NCBI RefSeq assembly: GCF_031581265.1
Contig: NZ_JAVLBQ010000008.1
Coordinates: forward strand, 33,369-97,368
Direction: 5' to 3'
DNA length: 64,000 nt
Source: Gracilimonas sp031581265
GTDB lineage: Bacteria; Bacteroidota; Rhodothermia; Balneolales; Balneolaceae
Notes under the pieces: generated by a model
Database searches by the model: none
What the model saw: the letters and a program-made list of their open reading frames with translations, nothing else
Told to the model about the DNA's origin: nothing
Made by a program: the position numbers and the translations under genes
Shown: piece after piece, positions 16,304 through 25,082 of the stretch
Layout: every line of letters begins with the position of its first letter
How positions within the stretch are numbered: position 1 is the stretch's first letter

Positions 16304-19150
16304 CTACTTCATAAGTTGAAATATTAATTCAGCAGGATGATAACTCTTATGATCCACCCCATCTTTAATCTGGTGCCGGCATGAAAATCCCGGAGCACAT
16401 ACCAATGTCTCTTTATTTTTTCTAAGCGCCGGGAACAGCACGAGTTCTCCAATATCCTGCGAGACTTCATAATGGTCTTTCTCATACCCAAAGCTACCGG
16501 CCATTCCACAACAGCCCGTTTCCAGCACTTCTACTTTATATCCGGCAGCTTCAAGGGCTTCCACCGTCGGCTCATTCCCAATTAATGCTTTTGCATGACA
16601 ATGTCCGTGCAGCAAGACTTTCTGATTTGAGCTCTTGGCCTTAAGCCGATCTTTATTTTTAGCAATAAATTCTTCAAACGTGAAGGATAAGGAGGCAACC
16701 TTTTGGGCAAGCTCCAGCTCATCTTCATCACAAAGTTCAAGAAATTCATCTCTCATAGTTAAAATTTCCGACGGTTCTAAGCCAACAACCGGAATACCGG
16801 CCTCCACTGTTTCCTTAAGTTCAGCAATCACTTTCTTTGTAATCACTTTCGCTTCCTCCAAAAACCCTTTCGATAATTGTGGGCGTCCGGTTTCCATGCT
16901 TTTTGAGATCATGACTTCATACCCCATCTTCTCCAACACTTTCACCGCATCCATCCCTATTTCCGGCTCGTTGTAATTCGTAAACAGATCCGGAAACAAC
17001 AACACTTTATCAGCAGATGATAGAGCTCCATTTTGTTTATGCATCCTGAATAGATTTCTAAATGTCTCTGGCGCAAACTCCGGTAAATCCCGACGAGCAT
17101 CAATCCCAAATACATTCTCAAACAACCATTTTCCCGGTTTAGATGCAGCTACTTTATTTGCCAAGTTCGGAGTCAGAGAAGCCAGTGGAAATACTTTTCC
17201 CGCCTCCGCAAAAAACCGCTCTTTTAACTTGGAGCCCTTCTTCTTGTGCCAGCCGGACATAAACTCCGCCTTCATCTTGCCCATATCGACATTGGCAGGA
17301 CATTCACTTTTACACGCCTTACAGCTCAAACATAGATCCAATGCCTCTTTCAACTCTTCAGATTCATATGCTTTGGGATCATCCCCTGCAAATACCTGCC
17401 GGAATACATTTGCTCGTCCCCGGGTTGAGTCTTTTTCATCTTTGGTTGCCATGTACGAAGGACACATCGTCCCACCACTTTCTGCCAATTTTCTACAGAC
17501 ACCGGCTCCGTTGCAGAGCTCCATGGCACTGCCGAAATCTCCTTCTTTTCTCCATGAGAAAACAGTCTCCGGTTCCGGTTTTTTATAAGAAGGAGAGAAT
17601 CGAAGATCAGCATCTACCGGCTTTGGTTTTACGATTTTTCCTGGATTAAAAATATATTCGGGATCCCAGATTTCTTTAACCAGCTGCAAGACGGGAATCA
17701 TCTCTTCCCCTAAAATTTTTGGGATATAGGGAGCCCGCACCCTTCCGTCACCATGTTCCCCGGAAAGGGACCCGTTATATTTCTTCACCAGGTCAGCTAT
17801 TTCCTCAGCCATTGTTTTCATCTTGGCTAAACCGGCTTCAGTGCTGATATCAATTTGTGGACGAAGATGGAGTTCGCCTACTGAAGCATGCGCATAAAAC
17901 ACACAATTGGTATCATGTTTTTCCAGGATAGCTCGAAATTCTTTCACATACTCGGGAAGGTCCTGAACTCTCACGGCTGTGTCTTCACAAAAGGAAGGCG
18001 AGCGGCCATCTTCTCCCAATCCCATTAGCAAACCTAATCCGGCTTTTCGAAGATCCCAAACCCGTTTCATTTTATCTGACTCTTTAATCACGGGAAAAGC
18101 ATATCCCAAATTCTTTTCTTTTAAACGGGCGGTCAGTTTTGCTGCTTTTTCTTGAAGGACATCTTTCTCGTTTCCTTCAAACTGTGTGATCAGGATAAAA
18201 CCGGGCTCACCTTCTATGAAAAATCTATTTCTTCGCTGTTCAATATTTCCTTTTGTGGCATCCAAAATGATATGATCAACCAGCTCAACAGCCGCAGGAT
18301 CAAATTCCACGATTTCTACAGCAGCCCTCATCGTCTCTTCGAGTGTTTTGAACTGGGGAACTACTATCAGCTGATGTTCATCTTTTGCAACCAGGTTTAC
18401 TTTTGCGGAGGCCGTCATGGCCAATGTGCCTTCACTACCACAAAGTAATTCACACATATTAAACTTTCTGCCATCGGGATTAAAGGGCTGCATTTCCAGC
18501 ATTTTATCAAGTGCATAGCCGGTATTTCTGCGAATGATATCCGGATGCGGATAGCTCTTTTCAATAAGCGCTCGATTTCGTTCAAGCAACTTCAGCATGG
18601 TACGGTAAATATGTCCTTCGAGATTATCCAGACTCTTTTTGCTCTCGAGTTCTTCGGTAGTAAGTGGCTTAAATATTGCTTTGGAACCATCACTTAAAAT
18701 GGCTTCAACTTCCAGGGTATGCTCGCGCGTGGTTTTGTATTTGATAGAAAAAGAACCCGAAGAATTATTTCCAATCATTCCTCCAATCATACAGCGGTTG
18801 GTAGTAGCTGTATCAGGGCCAAAAAGGAGCTGAAATTTACCGGCCTCACGATTCAAAGTATCTCTAATGACTCCCGGTTGAACATGAGCTACCCTTCTTT
18901 CCGAATCAATACTGAGAATACGGTTCATGTGGCGAGACACATCCATGATGACTCCCCCGCCTGTGGTTTGTCCGGCTAAGCTTGTGCCTGCGCTGCGTGC
19001 AGTAATCGTTAAATTTTCTCGATTGGCTTTTTTAACGAGCGATTGTATTTCGCTGATGTTTTTGGGAAAGGCTACTCCCTGGGGCAGTTCCTCATACAGG
19101 GATGCATCCTGTGCATATAATTGACGGGTAAGAAGGTCTTGTTGAATCAA
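16304..19150 (-). CDS. Fused FAD-linked oxidase / Fe-S oxidoreductase (GlcD-GlcF type; D-2-hydroxyacid dehydrogenase)
   Basis: A 948-residue fusion. Residues about 1-460 form a PCMH-type FAD-binding domain (ITARSAGTSLAGQTTGGGVI, FGPDTATTNRCMIGGMIGNN) and the FAD-oxidase C-terminal domain (SGEHGDGRVRAPYI, IFNPGKIV). The second half carries two 4Fe-4S sites (CNGAGVCRK with TMCPSYMATKDE, and CLSCKACKSECPANVDM). It also has two CCG-type domains (HGHCHAKAL, LETGCCGMAGSFGYE) for hetero-cluster or quinone-side electron transfer. This architecture is found in D-lactate, glycolate and D-2-hydroxyglutarate dehydrogenases that feed electrons to the respiratory chain. The exact substrate is not decidable from motifs. 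No lactate permease or regulator is adjacent. Confidence 0.9.
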   Translation of the reverse strand: MIQQDLLTRQLYAQDASLYEELPQGVAFPKNISEIQSLVKKANRENLTITARSAGTSLAGQTTGGGVIMDVSRHMNRILSIDSERRVAHVQPGVIRDTLNREAGKFQLLFGPDTATTNRCMIGGMIGNNSSGSFSIKYKTTREHTLEVEAILSDGSKAIFKPLTTEELESKKSLDNLEGHIYRTMLKLLERNRALIEKSYPHPDIIRRNTGYALDKMLEMQPFNPDGRKFNMCELLCGSEGTLAMTASAKVNLVAKDEHQLIVVPQFKTLEETMRAAVEIVEFDPAAVELVDHIILDATKGNIEQRRNRFFIEGEPGFILITQFEGNEKDVLQEKAAKLTARLKEKNLGYAFPVIKESDKMKRVWDLRKAGLGLLMGLGEDGRSPSFCEDTAVRVQDLPEYVKEFRAILEKHDTNCVFYAHASVGELHLRPQIDISTEAGLAKMKTMAEEIADLVKKYNGSLSGEHGDGRVRAPYIPKILGEEMIPVLQLVKEIWDPEYIFNPGKIVKPKPVDADLRFSPSYKKPEPETVFSWRKEGDFGSAMELCNGAGVCRKLAESGGTMCPSYMATKDEKDSTRGRANVFRQVFAGDDPKAYESEELKEALDLCLSCKACKSECPANVDMGKMKAEFMSGWHKKKGSKLKERFFAEAGKVFPLASLTPNLANKVAASKPGKWLFENVFGIDARRDLPEFAPETFRNLFRMHKQNGALSSADKVLLFPDLFTNYNEPEIGMDAVKVLEKMGYEVMISKSMETGRPQLSKGFLEEAKVITKKVIAELKETVEAGIPVVGLEPSEILTMRDEFLELCDEDELELAQKVASLSFTFEEFIAKNKDRLKAKSSNQKVLLHGHCHAKALIGNEPTVEALEAAGYKVEVLETGCCGMAGSFGYEKDHYEVSQDIGELVLFPALRKNKETLVCAPGFSCRHQIKDGVDHKSYHPAELIFQLMK

Positions 19151-19232
19151 ATAAACTCCTGCTGAATTAGGTCAGTAGTTTGAGGTTAATTCAGGATAAA
19201 TTCAACGTAGAATTTTACTTCCTTTATACTCA

Positions 19233-20624
19233 TTAATTGTCCACATTTTTTGAAACCCAACCGGCGATAGAATCCAAAAATCCATCAACAAATTCTTTTT
19301 CTAACATAGAATATTCAGCTACTTGTCCACTTTCTGCTTTCTGAAACAGGTGATTGGCTTCCGGAAAAGCCTCGACCTCAAACTCTGTATCTGCTTCCGT
19401 GAGTGCCTTTTCGATAGGTGCACTATTTTGCTCTATTGTAACCTGCGTATCCTTTCCTCCAAATAAAACAAGTACCGGGATGTCCAACTCTCTTAAATCA
19501 TCTTTAGGGTCGTAAAACAATAACGATTTTGTCTGGGGAGAACCATAAACGGCCGCCAATTGGTCTGCCTGCCGGTTCACAAAAGCATCAATATCGGCGA
19601 TGCCAGCTTTTTGGCTTGCCGGTAAAGCTTCAATCATACTATAGTAGTGATCAACATAATTTTGTTTCGCCGCTTCAATATCTCCATCATCCCGAATTGC
19701 CATCATTAATTCTTCTCGCAGTGATATCTCTTTTTCAACATCTTCTTCTGAATGAATTTCCTCTCCATATGCCTGCTCAACCTGGAAACTCAAAATTTCT
19801 TTCAAGCTTACCCCTGTTGATGCCATCAGAATCAACTGATCTACCTCGGGATTTTCATCGGCAACCTTTCCCGCCACAACACCTCCCTGACTATGCCCTA
19901 AAAGAATGATTTCTGAAAAATATTCGTCTTCAAGATTGTTGAGGTATTCAATAATTCTATTGACATCACCGGCCAACATATCAAGTGTTGCCTCAGAAAA
20001 GGTGCCCGTTGATTCTCCAATCTGTCGATCATCATATCTGAAGCTGGATATGCCCTGCTGTTCAAGATATTCGGCTATTTCCGCAAACACCTTGAAGCCA
20101 AATATATTTGAATTACGGTCCTGAGCTCCGCTCCCTGAGATCATAATTACAAGTGGAGAGTACTCACTATTTTCCGGAGTAACTAAAGTGCCTCCGATGT
20201 TCACTGTTTCCGTGGATATAATTAATTCCCGCCCTTCACCTAAAACCTCTTCTGGTTCAACTACTGATTTTTGTTTTTTGATTTCAAAAGGAAAAGAGGA
20301 CATACCCTGATGATACATTCCGGTAATTAAGCTATCTGTTTCCAATACCCCTTTAAATTCTCCATTGCCCTGCCCGGTAAAAAAAGTAAAAAATACAGAA
20401 TCTGATTTCTGTTCAACTCTTGTCAGATTTAACTCCATTGCGCCCTGCTGAGGGATATCCAGGGTTCCGGAATAATTTTGGGGCTCTCCCTCTATATCAA
20501 ATATTACTTTAAGCTGTTGTCCCTGAATGTTGATCGCTCCTTCCCAATCACCCGAAATCGAGGTTTGGGCACTCACTGAAATACAGCAAAAAAATGATAA
20601 AAGTATAATAATTAGTGGTCGCAT
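19233..20624 (-). CDS. Secreted alpha/beta hydrolase (serine aminopeptidase-like) with N-terminal beta domain
   Basis: 463 residues with a signal peptide (LIIILLSFFCCISVSAQ). Residues about 22-115 are a small beta-rich domain (SGDWEGAINIQGQQLKVIFD), as in the family of E. coli YfhR/Hydrolase_4-like exported esterases. The rest is an alpha/beta hydrolase. The oxyanion region is VIMISGSGAQDRNSN. The nucleophile elbow is LGHSQGGVVAG, the acid is in VLVLFGGKDTQVT, and the His is in PEANHLFQKAE. A lid with acidic helices lies between. It could be an esterase or peptidase acting in the periplasm. The substrate is unknown. It is monocistronic, with unrelated neighbours. Confidence 0.85.
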   Translation of the reverse strand: MRPLIIILLSFFCCISVSAQTSISGDWEGAINIQGQQLKVIFDIEGEPQNYSGTLDIPQQGAMELNLTRVEQKSDSVFFTFFTGQGNGEFKGVLETDSLITGMYHQGMSSFPFEIKKQKSVVEPEEVLGEGRELIISTETVNIGGTLVTPENSEYSPLVIMISGSGAQDRNSNIFGFKVFAEIAEYLEQQGISSFRYDDRQIGESTGTFSEATLDMLAGDVNRIIEYLNNLEDEYFSEIILLGHSQGGVVAGKVADENPEVDQLILMASTGVSLKEILSFQVEQAYGEEIHSEEDVEKEISLREELMMAIRDDGDIEAAKQNYVDHYYSMIEALPASQKAGIADIDAFVNRQADQLAAVYGSPQTKSLLFYDPKDDLRELDIPVLVLFGGKDTQVTIEQNSAPIEKALTEADTEFEVEAFPEANHLFQKAESGQVAEYSMLEKEFVDGFLDSIAGWVSKNVDN

Positions 20625-20707
20625 GGCTTTATCCTCAAAAATTGAAATGTTCTAAATCACATGTTGAGATTACAAAAAATATCATGTCCGTTTTTTAAAA
20701 GTAATTT

Positions 20708-21469
20708 TCAGGAAGTTGGTTCAAAATACTCTTCAATATTTTCTTTCAGTTTGGCTGCCAATTCTTTGCGGTCGGAAGATTGCTCGGTACGCTCCCCAAA
20801 CTTGATTTTACAATAAATTTTATGGGTTTGGGATGACTTCATCAAATGCTCGAGAAACCCGTGGCGAGCACCAAAAAAACAAACGCTGTCCCGGGCCGGT
20901 TCATCTCCCTCAGCTGTTGCATATGAAATGGATGCGGTGTGAACCGGAAGTTCTTTATCGGCCGGAAACTGGAGTAAAGAAGCATGAAAAGGTAAAATAC
21001 CTTCTCCTCCTGATGAAGTGGCCTCCGGGAAAAAAATCAATCCCTGGTATTCGTTCATGGAAGTAGAAAGCAGCTCGTTTACCCTTTTTACATCGGTCTT
21101 CCGTTTTCGATCCACAAAAATAACCCCAACTGCGTAAACCATATACCCTATAAGAGGCCAGCTCCGAACAGCCTTTTTGGCCACAAAAGTACATTTTAGG
21201 CTTAAATAGAGCGGAACTATATCAAGGTAGCTTAAGTGATTAGAAACTAAGAAAAAAGGGGCTTCGGGAGGTCTTCCCTCCACCTCAACTTCCATATTAA
21301 AAATAAAAGCCACACCCTCTGCCCATGTTTGCATAAAAAGATTTCGCCATGGTTCATAGGGCCGGCTTAATAATTTAGGAATCAATAATCCAACCCAATA
21401 AATACCAAATGTGGTAAGGGTATAGACCAACAGAAGGACAAGCTTAAAATATCCGCGGATCTTACTCAT
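20708..21469 (-). CDS. PlsC-type lyso-lipid acyltransferase (probable OlsA function)
   Basis: 1-acylglycerol-3-phosphate acyltransferase family protein, 253 residues. The N-terminal membrane helix is FKLVLLLVYTLTTFGIYWVG. Motif I is NHLSYLD (H-x4-D), followed by AVGVIFVDRKRKTD (motif II region) and FFPEATSSGGEGILPFHASL (motif III with the EGT-like segment changed to EAT). It follows the OlsB-like acyltransferase gene by 29 bp on the same strand. In ornithine-lipid synthesis OlsB N-acylates ornithine with a 3-hydroxy fatty acid and OlsA O-acylates the product, so this gene is probably the second step. It could also be a general PlsC, but a single linked operon with OlsB favours the ornithine-lipid role (inference). 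Confidence 0.85.
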   Translation of the reverse strand: MSKIRGYFKLVLLLVYTLTTFGIYWVGLLIPKLLSRPYEPWRNLFMQTWAEGVAFIFNMEVEVEGRPPEAPFFLVSNHLSYLDIVPLYLSLKCTFVAKKAVRSWPLIGYMVYAVGVIFVDRKRKTDVKRVNELLSTSMNEYQGLIFFPEATSSGGEGILPFHASLLQFPADKELPVHTASISYATAEGDEPARDSVCFFGARHGFLEHLMKSSQTHKIYCKIKFGERTEQSSDRKELAAKLKENIEEYFEPTS

Positions 21470-21498
21470 ACCTTAAGAATTTAATTTATCTGAACGAC

Positions 21499-22257
21499 TT
21501 AACCGAAAAACATTTTACGGGTACGATCAGAAATTTTCTCCGTATCCATGAATATCATCACATAGAGCAACTCTAACTCATTATGATAGGCCGGCTTGCT
21601 GATGAGACTGCAACCGACACTTAAATAGTTTTGAAGAAGGCCCGGAGCATCAAAATTTTCTTTTTTGGCGATCTCATAATCATCAACATTTTTTTTGTAC
21701 GGCTCCTTCCCTGATACCTGATATTCACTGTGAATGACTCCCCGATCTTTGAGTTCTTTATAAATAGCCAATGCATCTTTATCATTACTGGCAGGAATAC
21801 CTAAACTTCCCAATAAATATCTTTTATCCAAAGCTTTAAGATATCCGGCAAATCCTTTCCACAATAAGAATAACACTCGTCCACTTCGGTGTTCTTCTTT
21901 AATACAAGCACGGCCTACTTCAAAACTTTTTGAAAGCACCTCCTGCGGTAATTCTTGTAAGTTAAAAAGGCTATCCGAATAGAAACCTTCTCCACTTACA
22001 GCCTGTTCATAGGTTTGAAGTCGATAGGTACCTATTACTCTGTCTTTTTTAATTTCCTTAACAATTAAATGATGACACTGTGCATCGTACTTGTCTTCAT
22101 CTATAGTTTTTGACGAATCAAATTCTCGTTCCAGTTCTTTATAAAATACTTCGTACCTGAGTTTTAAAGCCTGTTCAATTTCTTTGTCCGTTCGTGCAAT
22201 ACTCACACGATAGCGATGATTTGAAATATCCGGTAAAATCTGTTTTTCAGCTTTCAA
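21499..22257 (-). CDS. olsB: OlsB-type ornithine N-acyltransferase (Acetyltransf_5 GNAT)
   Basis: 252-residue GNAT-fold protein of the hemolysin/OlsB group. The start, RVSIARTDKEIEQALKLRYE then VFYKELEREFD, is the family's opening pattern, followed by FEVGRACIKEEHRSGRVLFL and LWKGFAGYLKAL, the acyl-donor binding core. OlsB moves a 3-hydroxyacyl group from ACP to the alpha-amine of ornithine to give lyso-ornithine lipid, a phosphorus-free membrane lipid often made under phosphate limitation. The PlsC-like partner lies 29 bp downstream. A perfect 16-bp palindrome at 22314-22329 upstream may be a regulator site. Some homologues of this family act on other amino acids (glycine or lysine lipids), so substrate identity remains open. 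Confidence 0.85.
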   Translation of the reverse strand: MKAEKQILPDISNHRYRVSIARTDKEIEQALKLRYEVFYKELEREFDSSKTIDEDKYDAQCHHLIVKEIKKDRVIGTYRLQTYEQAVSGEGFYSDSLFNLQELPQEVLSKSFEVGRACIKEEHRSGRVLFLLWKGFAGYLKALDKRYLLGSLGIPASNDKDALAIYKELKDRGVIHSEYQVSGKEPYKKNVDDYEIAKKENFDAPGLLQNYLSVGCSLISKPAYHNELELLYVMIFMDTEKISDRTRKMFFG

Positions 22258-22589
22258 TGTTTACTTCACATTTATTTAGGTTAACTGTGTTAAGTTACAG
22301 AATTCACAACGTCTTTTACATATGTAAAAATTCCCAATTGGCAACCCAACCGATTTCAAAATAGTGAGAGTGCTTTAATTACAGATCAGATCATAATTTT
22401 TCTTGACCTCATCCAATTACCGCCCAGCGTCCTTTGAAATTTAACGTTGAAAATATCATTAAATCCGATCATCATTTCAAAAAAATATCTTTGGTGTTTA
22501 AAAGTGGTACTCCCTTTTAAATATCAGTATCATTGGCGTGACTTGATCTGCATGGTTTAAAACCTTCTTACTGCTAACAAATCCATATT
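22258..22589. other. 332-bp divergent intergenic region between olsB and an MFS gene
   Basis: AT-rich region that must carry promoters for both divergent units. It contains the palindrome listed separately and several A/T runs. No RNA gene, small reading frame or longer repeat is recognisable. Confidence 0.6.
22314..22329. promoter_or_regulatory. Perfect 16-bp palindrome upstream of olsB (candidate operator)
   Basis: TTTTACATATGTAAAA is self-complementary over all 16 bases and lies 57 bp before the olsB start codon. Such a site is typical of a dimeric regulator. Which regulator binds is unknown, and a chance AT-rich palindrome cannot be excluded. Confidence 0.45.
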
Positions 22590-23813
22590 TTGAGCACTCC
22601 CGTTAAAAAAGCTAATAACTCTCTACTCAGTGATGTTAACCTCTACATCATTTTTGGAATTACCTTAACGGCTGTTATGGGAGTCTCATCCATCGCTCCA
22701 GCTTTTCCCGTTATCTCTGATGCCCTGGATGTTTCAGCGCAGAGAATTGGCCTCTTAATTACTTTCTTCACCCTTCCCGGCATTTTTATAACCCCTATAC
22801 TTGGGCTTTTGGCCGACCGATATGGCCGTAAAATTGTATTGGTTCCATCTCTATTTCTCTTTGGAATTGCCGGAACGGCTTGTGCTTTTACTACCGACTT
22901 CGAAACCATGCTTTTCTTTCGTGCATTACAGGGGATGGGCAGTGCCTCACTGGGAGCGCTAAATCTAACCCTGATCGGGGATCTGTATTCGGGAAATGAC
23001 CGTGCTACTGCTATGGGATATAATGGCAGTGTGTTGAGTATAGGAACAGCTTTTTATCCTGCTGTGGGTGGAGCGGTTGCTCTGTTGGGTTGGCATTATC
23101 CATTTTTCCTGAGCTTGTTGGCTATTCCGGTCGGACTTTTTGTATTAACCTCGCTTGAAAAAACAGGTTCCTCCGGCGGACTTAACATTTCAGAAATTTT
23201 TTCTAGTGTTGCCTCCTCGCTCGTCTCCAAAAAAGTGATTCCATTATTTGTTGGTATTTTTCTCACCTTTATTATGCTATATGGAGGATATATCACCTAC
23301 TTCACCATTTTACTGGATGAAAAATTCAGTCAGAACTCGTTTTGGATTGGCATCATCCTTTCGGGCTCTTCTTTTATGACCGCCTATGCTTCTTCACAGC
23401 TTGGCAAACTGACACAGCGTTTTTCTGAAGTTAATTTAATCCGAACGGCCGCTGTTCTTTACCTCTCCATATTCTTATTCATTCCCCAAATTGAAAACAT
23501 CTGGTGGTTTGCCCTGCCCGTCGCCGTTTTTGGAGCTGCACAAGGAATAAATATCCCCAGCATTCTAAACTTACTTACCGGCTACGCCGATAAAGAATAT
23601 CGAGCGGCTTTTCTCTCCGTGAACTGGGTGGTAATGAGAACGGGGCAGGCCCTCGGTCCATACTTGTTGGGCTTGGTCTACGCCTTCATCAGTCTTGATG
23701 CTACTTTTTATGCCTCAGCCATAGCTGCAGGAATATTTGTCCTATGCTCCTTCTTTTTTATGAAAAAGGACTGGTATTCGGCTGAAGATGTAAGCACCAT
23801 TGAACCTCTTTGA
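22590..23813 (+). CDS. MFS transporter (drug-resistance type)
   Basis: Twelve-helix major facilitator of 407 residues, read from TTG at 22590 (MSTPVKKANNSLLSDVN). The family signature between helices 2 and 3 is GLLADRYGRKIVLVPSL, and the helix-5 proline/glycine motif of drug:H+ antiporters appears as SVLSIGTAFYPAVGGAVALL. The C-half includes VNWVVMRTGQALGPYLLGLV. The closest known types are Bcr/CflA or EmrD-like exporters and arabinose-efflux permeases. The substrate is not inferable. The gene is monocistronic, divergent from olsB and followed by a 130-bp gap. Confidence 0.88.
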   Translation: MSTPVKKANNSLLSDVNLYIIFGITLTAVMGVSSIAPAFPVISDALDVSAQRIGLLITFFTLPGIFITPILGLLADRYGRKIVLVPSLFLFGIAGTACAFTTDFETMLFFRALQGMGSASLGALNLTLIGDLYSGNDRATAMGYNGSVLSIGTAFYPAVGGAVALLGWHYPFFLSLLAIPVGLFVLTSLEKTGSSGGLNISEIFSSVASSLVSKKVIPLFVGIFLTFIMLYGGYITYFTILLDEKFSQNSFWIGIILSGSSFMTAYASSQLGKLTQRFSEVNLIRTAAVLYLSIFLFIPQIENIWWFALPVAVFGAAQGINIPSILNLLTGYADKEYRAAFLSVNWVVMRTGQALGPYLLGLVYAFISLDATFYASAIAAGIFVLCSFFFMKKDWYSAEDVSTIEPL

Positions 23814-23943
23814 TTACAACATTTTTTCCTCAATTCTGTACATCCGTCTCATAGGGTATATCAAATAATCTCCCCGAACCCATCCTCTTGCAGACTTGTT
23901 GTACACTCAGAATAAGTAATCATAAAATAAATTATTTCATAAC

Positions 23944-24900
23944 ATGAGTGAACAAATGAAAGCCACTTATATTGAAGAATATGGTGATCTGGCAAACATT
24001 AAAACAGGAGAACTTGATAAACCGGAAGCTAAAGAAGGAGAGGTTTTAATTCGGGTAAGATCAGCCGGTGTAAATCCTGTTGATGCTGCCATAGCTCGAG
24101 GAATGCTAAAAGATGCCATCCTCGGAAAGTTTCCTTTAATACCCGGATGGGATGTAGCAGGTGTAGTGGAAGAAGTCGGCCATTCCGTTAGTCGTTTTAG
24201 CCCTGGTGACGAGGTTTATGCCTATGCTCGCCGCCCAAAAATTCAACACGGAACTTTTGCTGAATATGTGAGCTTACCGGAATCTTATATAGCTGAACGG
24301 CCAACCAATATTTCTATGGAAGAATCAGGGGGAATTCCATTAGTAGGATTAACAGCCTATCAATCCATTTTTGATTTTGGAGGACTCAAAAATGATCAAA
24401 CTTTATTGATTTTAGGGGCCTCAGGAGGAGTTGGCACGTTAGCTATTCAATTGGCAAAATCTGTGGGAGCCAACGTAATTGGTGTAGCGAGTGAAGCGAA
24501 TCACGAGTATATGAAAGAGCTCGGAGCTGATATCACTATTGATTACAAAGATAATCACTTGGGAGAGGCCGTTAAAAATGCTCATCCTGAAGGAGTTGAT
24601 CTTATCTTTCATTGTTCACGAGGAGATTCTTTTGCACAAGTAATGGAAACCAGCGTACTTAAAGACGGCGGGAGAGTGGCCTCCATCACTAATAGCAATC
24701 CTGATATCAATGAGGATATTGATTTCAAATATGTGTTTGTAGAACCAAATGCGGAACAGTTAGAGCATATAGCTGCCCTTGCCGATAACAGTAAAATTAA
24801 AGTCCCGGTCTCGGAAACTTATTCCCTGAAAGAAGTTGGGCAGGCTCTTCAAGAAATCGAAAAGCTTCACACAAGAGGGAAGCTGATCATCACTCCTTAA
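23944..24900 (+). CDS. NADP-dependent quinone-oxidoreductase-like MDR protein
   Basis: Medium-chain dehydrogenase/reductase without the zinc ligands, 318 residues. The GroES-like half includes GVNPVDAAIARGMLKDA and FPLIPGWDVAGVVEEVG. The Rossmann half carries ILGASGGVGTLAIQLAKSVG for NADP(H). Substrates of such quinone reductases or enoyl reductases vary, and none can be assigned here. It is single, with its own terminator at 24922-24952. Confidence 0.9.
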   Translation: MSEQMKATYIEEYGDLANIKTGELDKPEAKEGEVLIRVRSAGVNPVDAAIARGMLKDAILGKFPLIPGWDVAGVVEEVGHSVSRFSPGDEVYAYARRPKIQHGTFAEYVSLPESYIAERPTNISMEESGGIPLVGLTAYQSIFDFGGLKNDQTLLILGASGGVGTLAIQLAKSVGANVIGVASEANHEYMKELGADITIDYKDNHLGEAVKNAHPEGVDLIFHCSRGDSFAQVMETSVLKDGGRVASITNSNPDINEDIDFKYVFVEPNAEQLEHIAALADNSKIKVPVSETYSLKEVGQALQEIEKLHTRGKLIITP

Positions 24901-24921
24901 AAAATCATCAACAGAAATTAC

Positions 24922-24952
24922 AGAGCCAGTCCTGCGGACTGGCTCTTTTTTT
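24922..24952 (+). terminator. Intrinsic terminator of the MDR oxidoreductase gene
   Basis: A perfect 11-bp stem AGAGCCAGTCC/GGACTGGCTCT (24922-24932, 24936-24946) with a 3-nt loop is followed directly by a run of T. This is a textbook rho-independent terminator. Confidence 0.93.
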
Positions 24953-25082
24953 ATACCTGTCATAAAGCCAAAGCTATGCAATGAGGATTAAAAAGTCCTT
25001 AAACCAAATGCTTTCTCCCTTTTTGTAATACCCCTTTCAGCATCGTATAATCTGATGATCTATTAATTTTATTGAACTACCC

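Noticed and set aside
17229..17588. 119-residue antisense frame within the GlcD-GlcF gene
   Set aside because: Shadow of the conserved Fe-S region; no independent signals.
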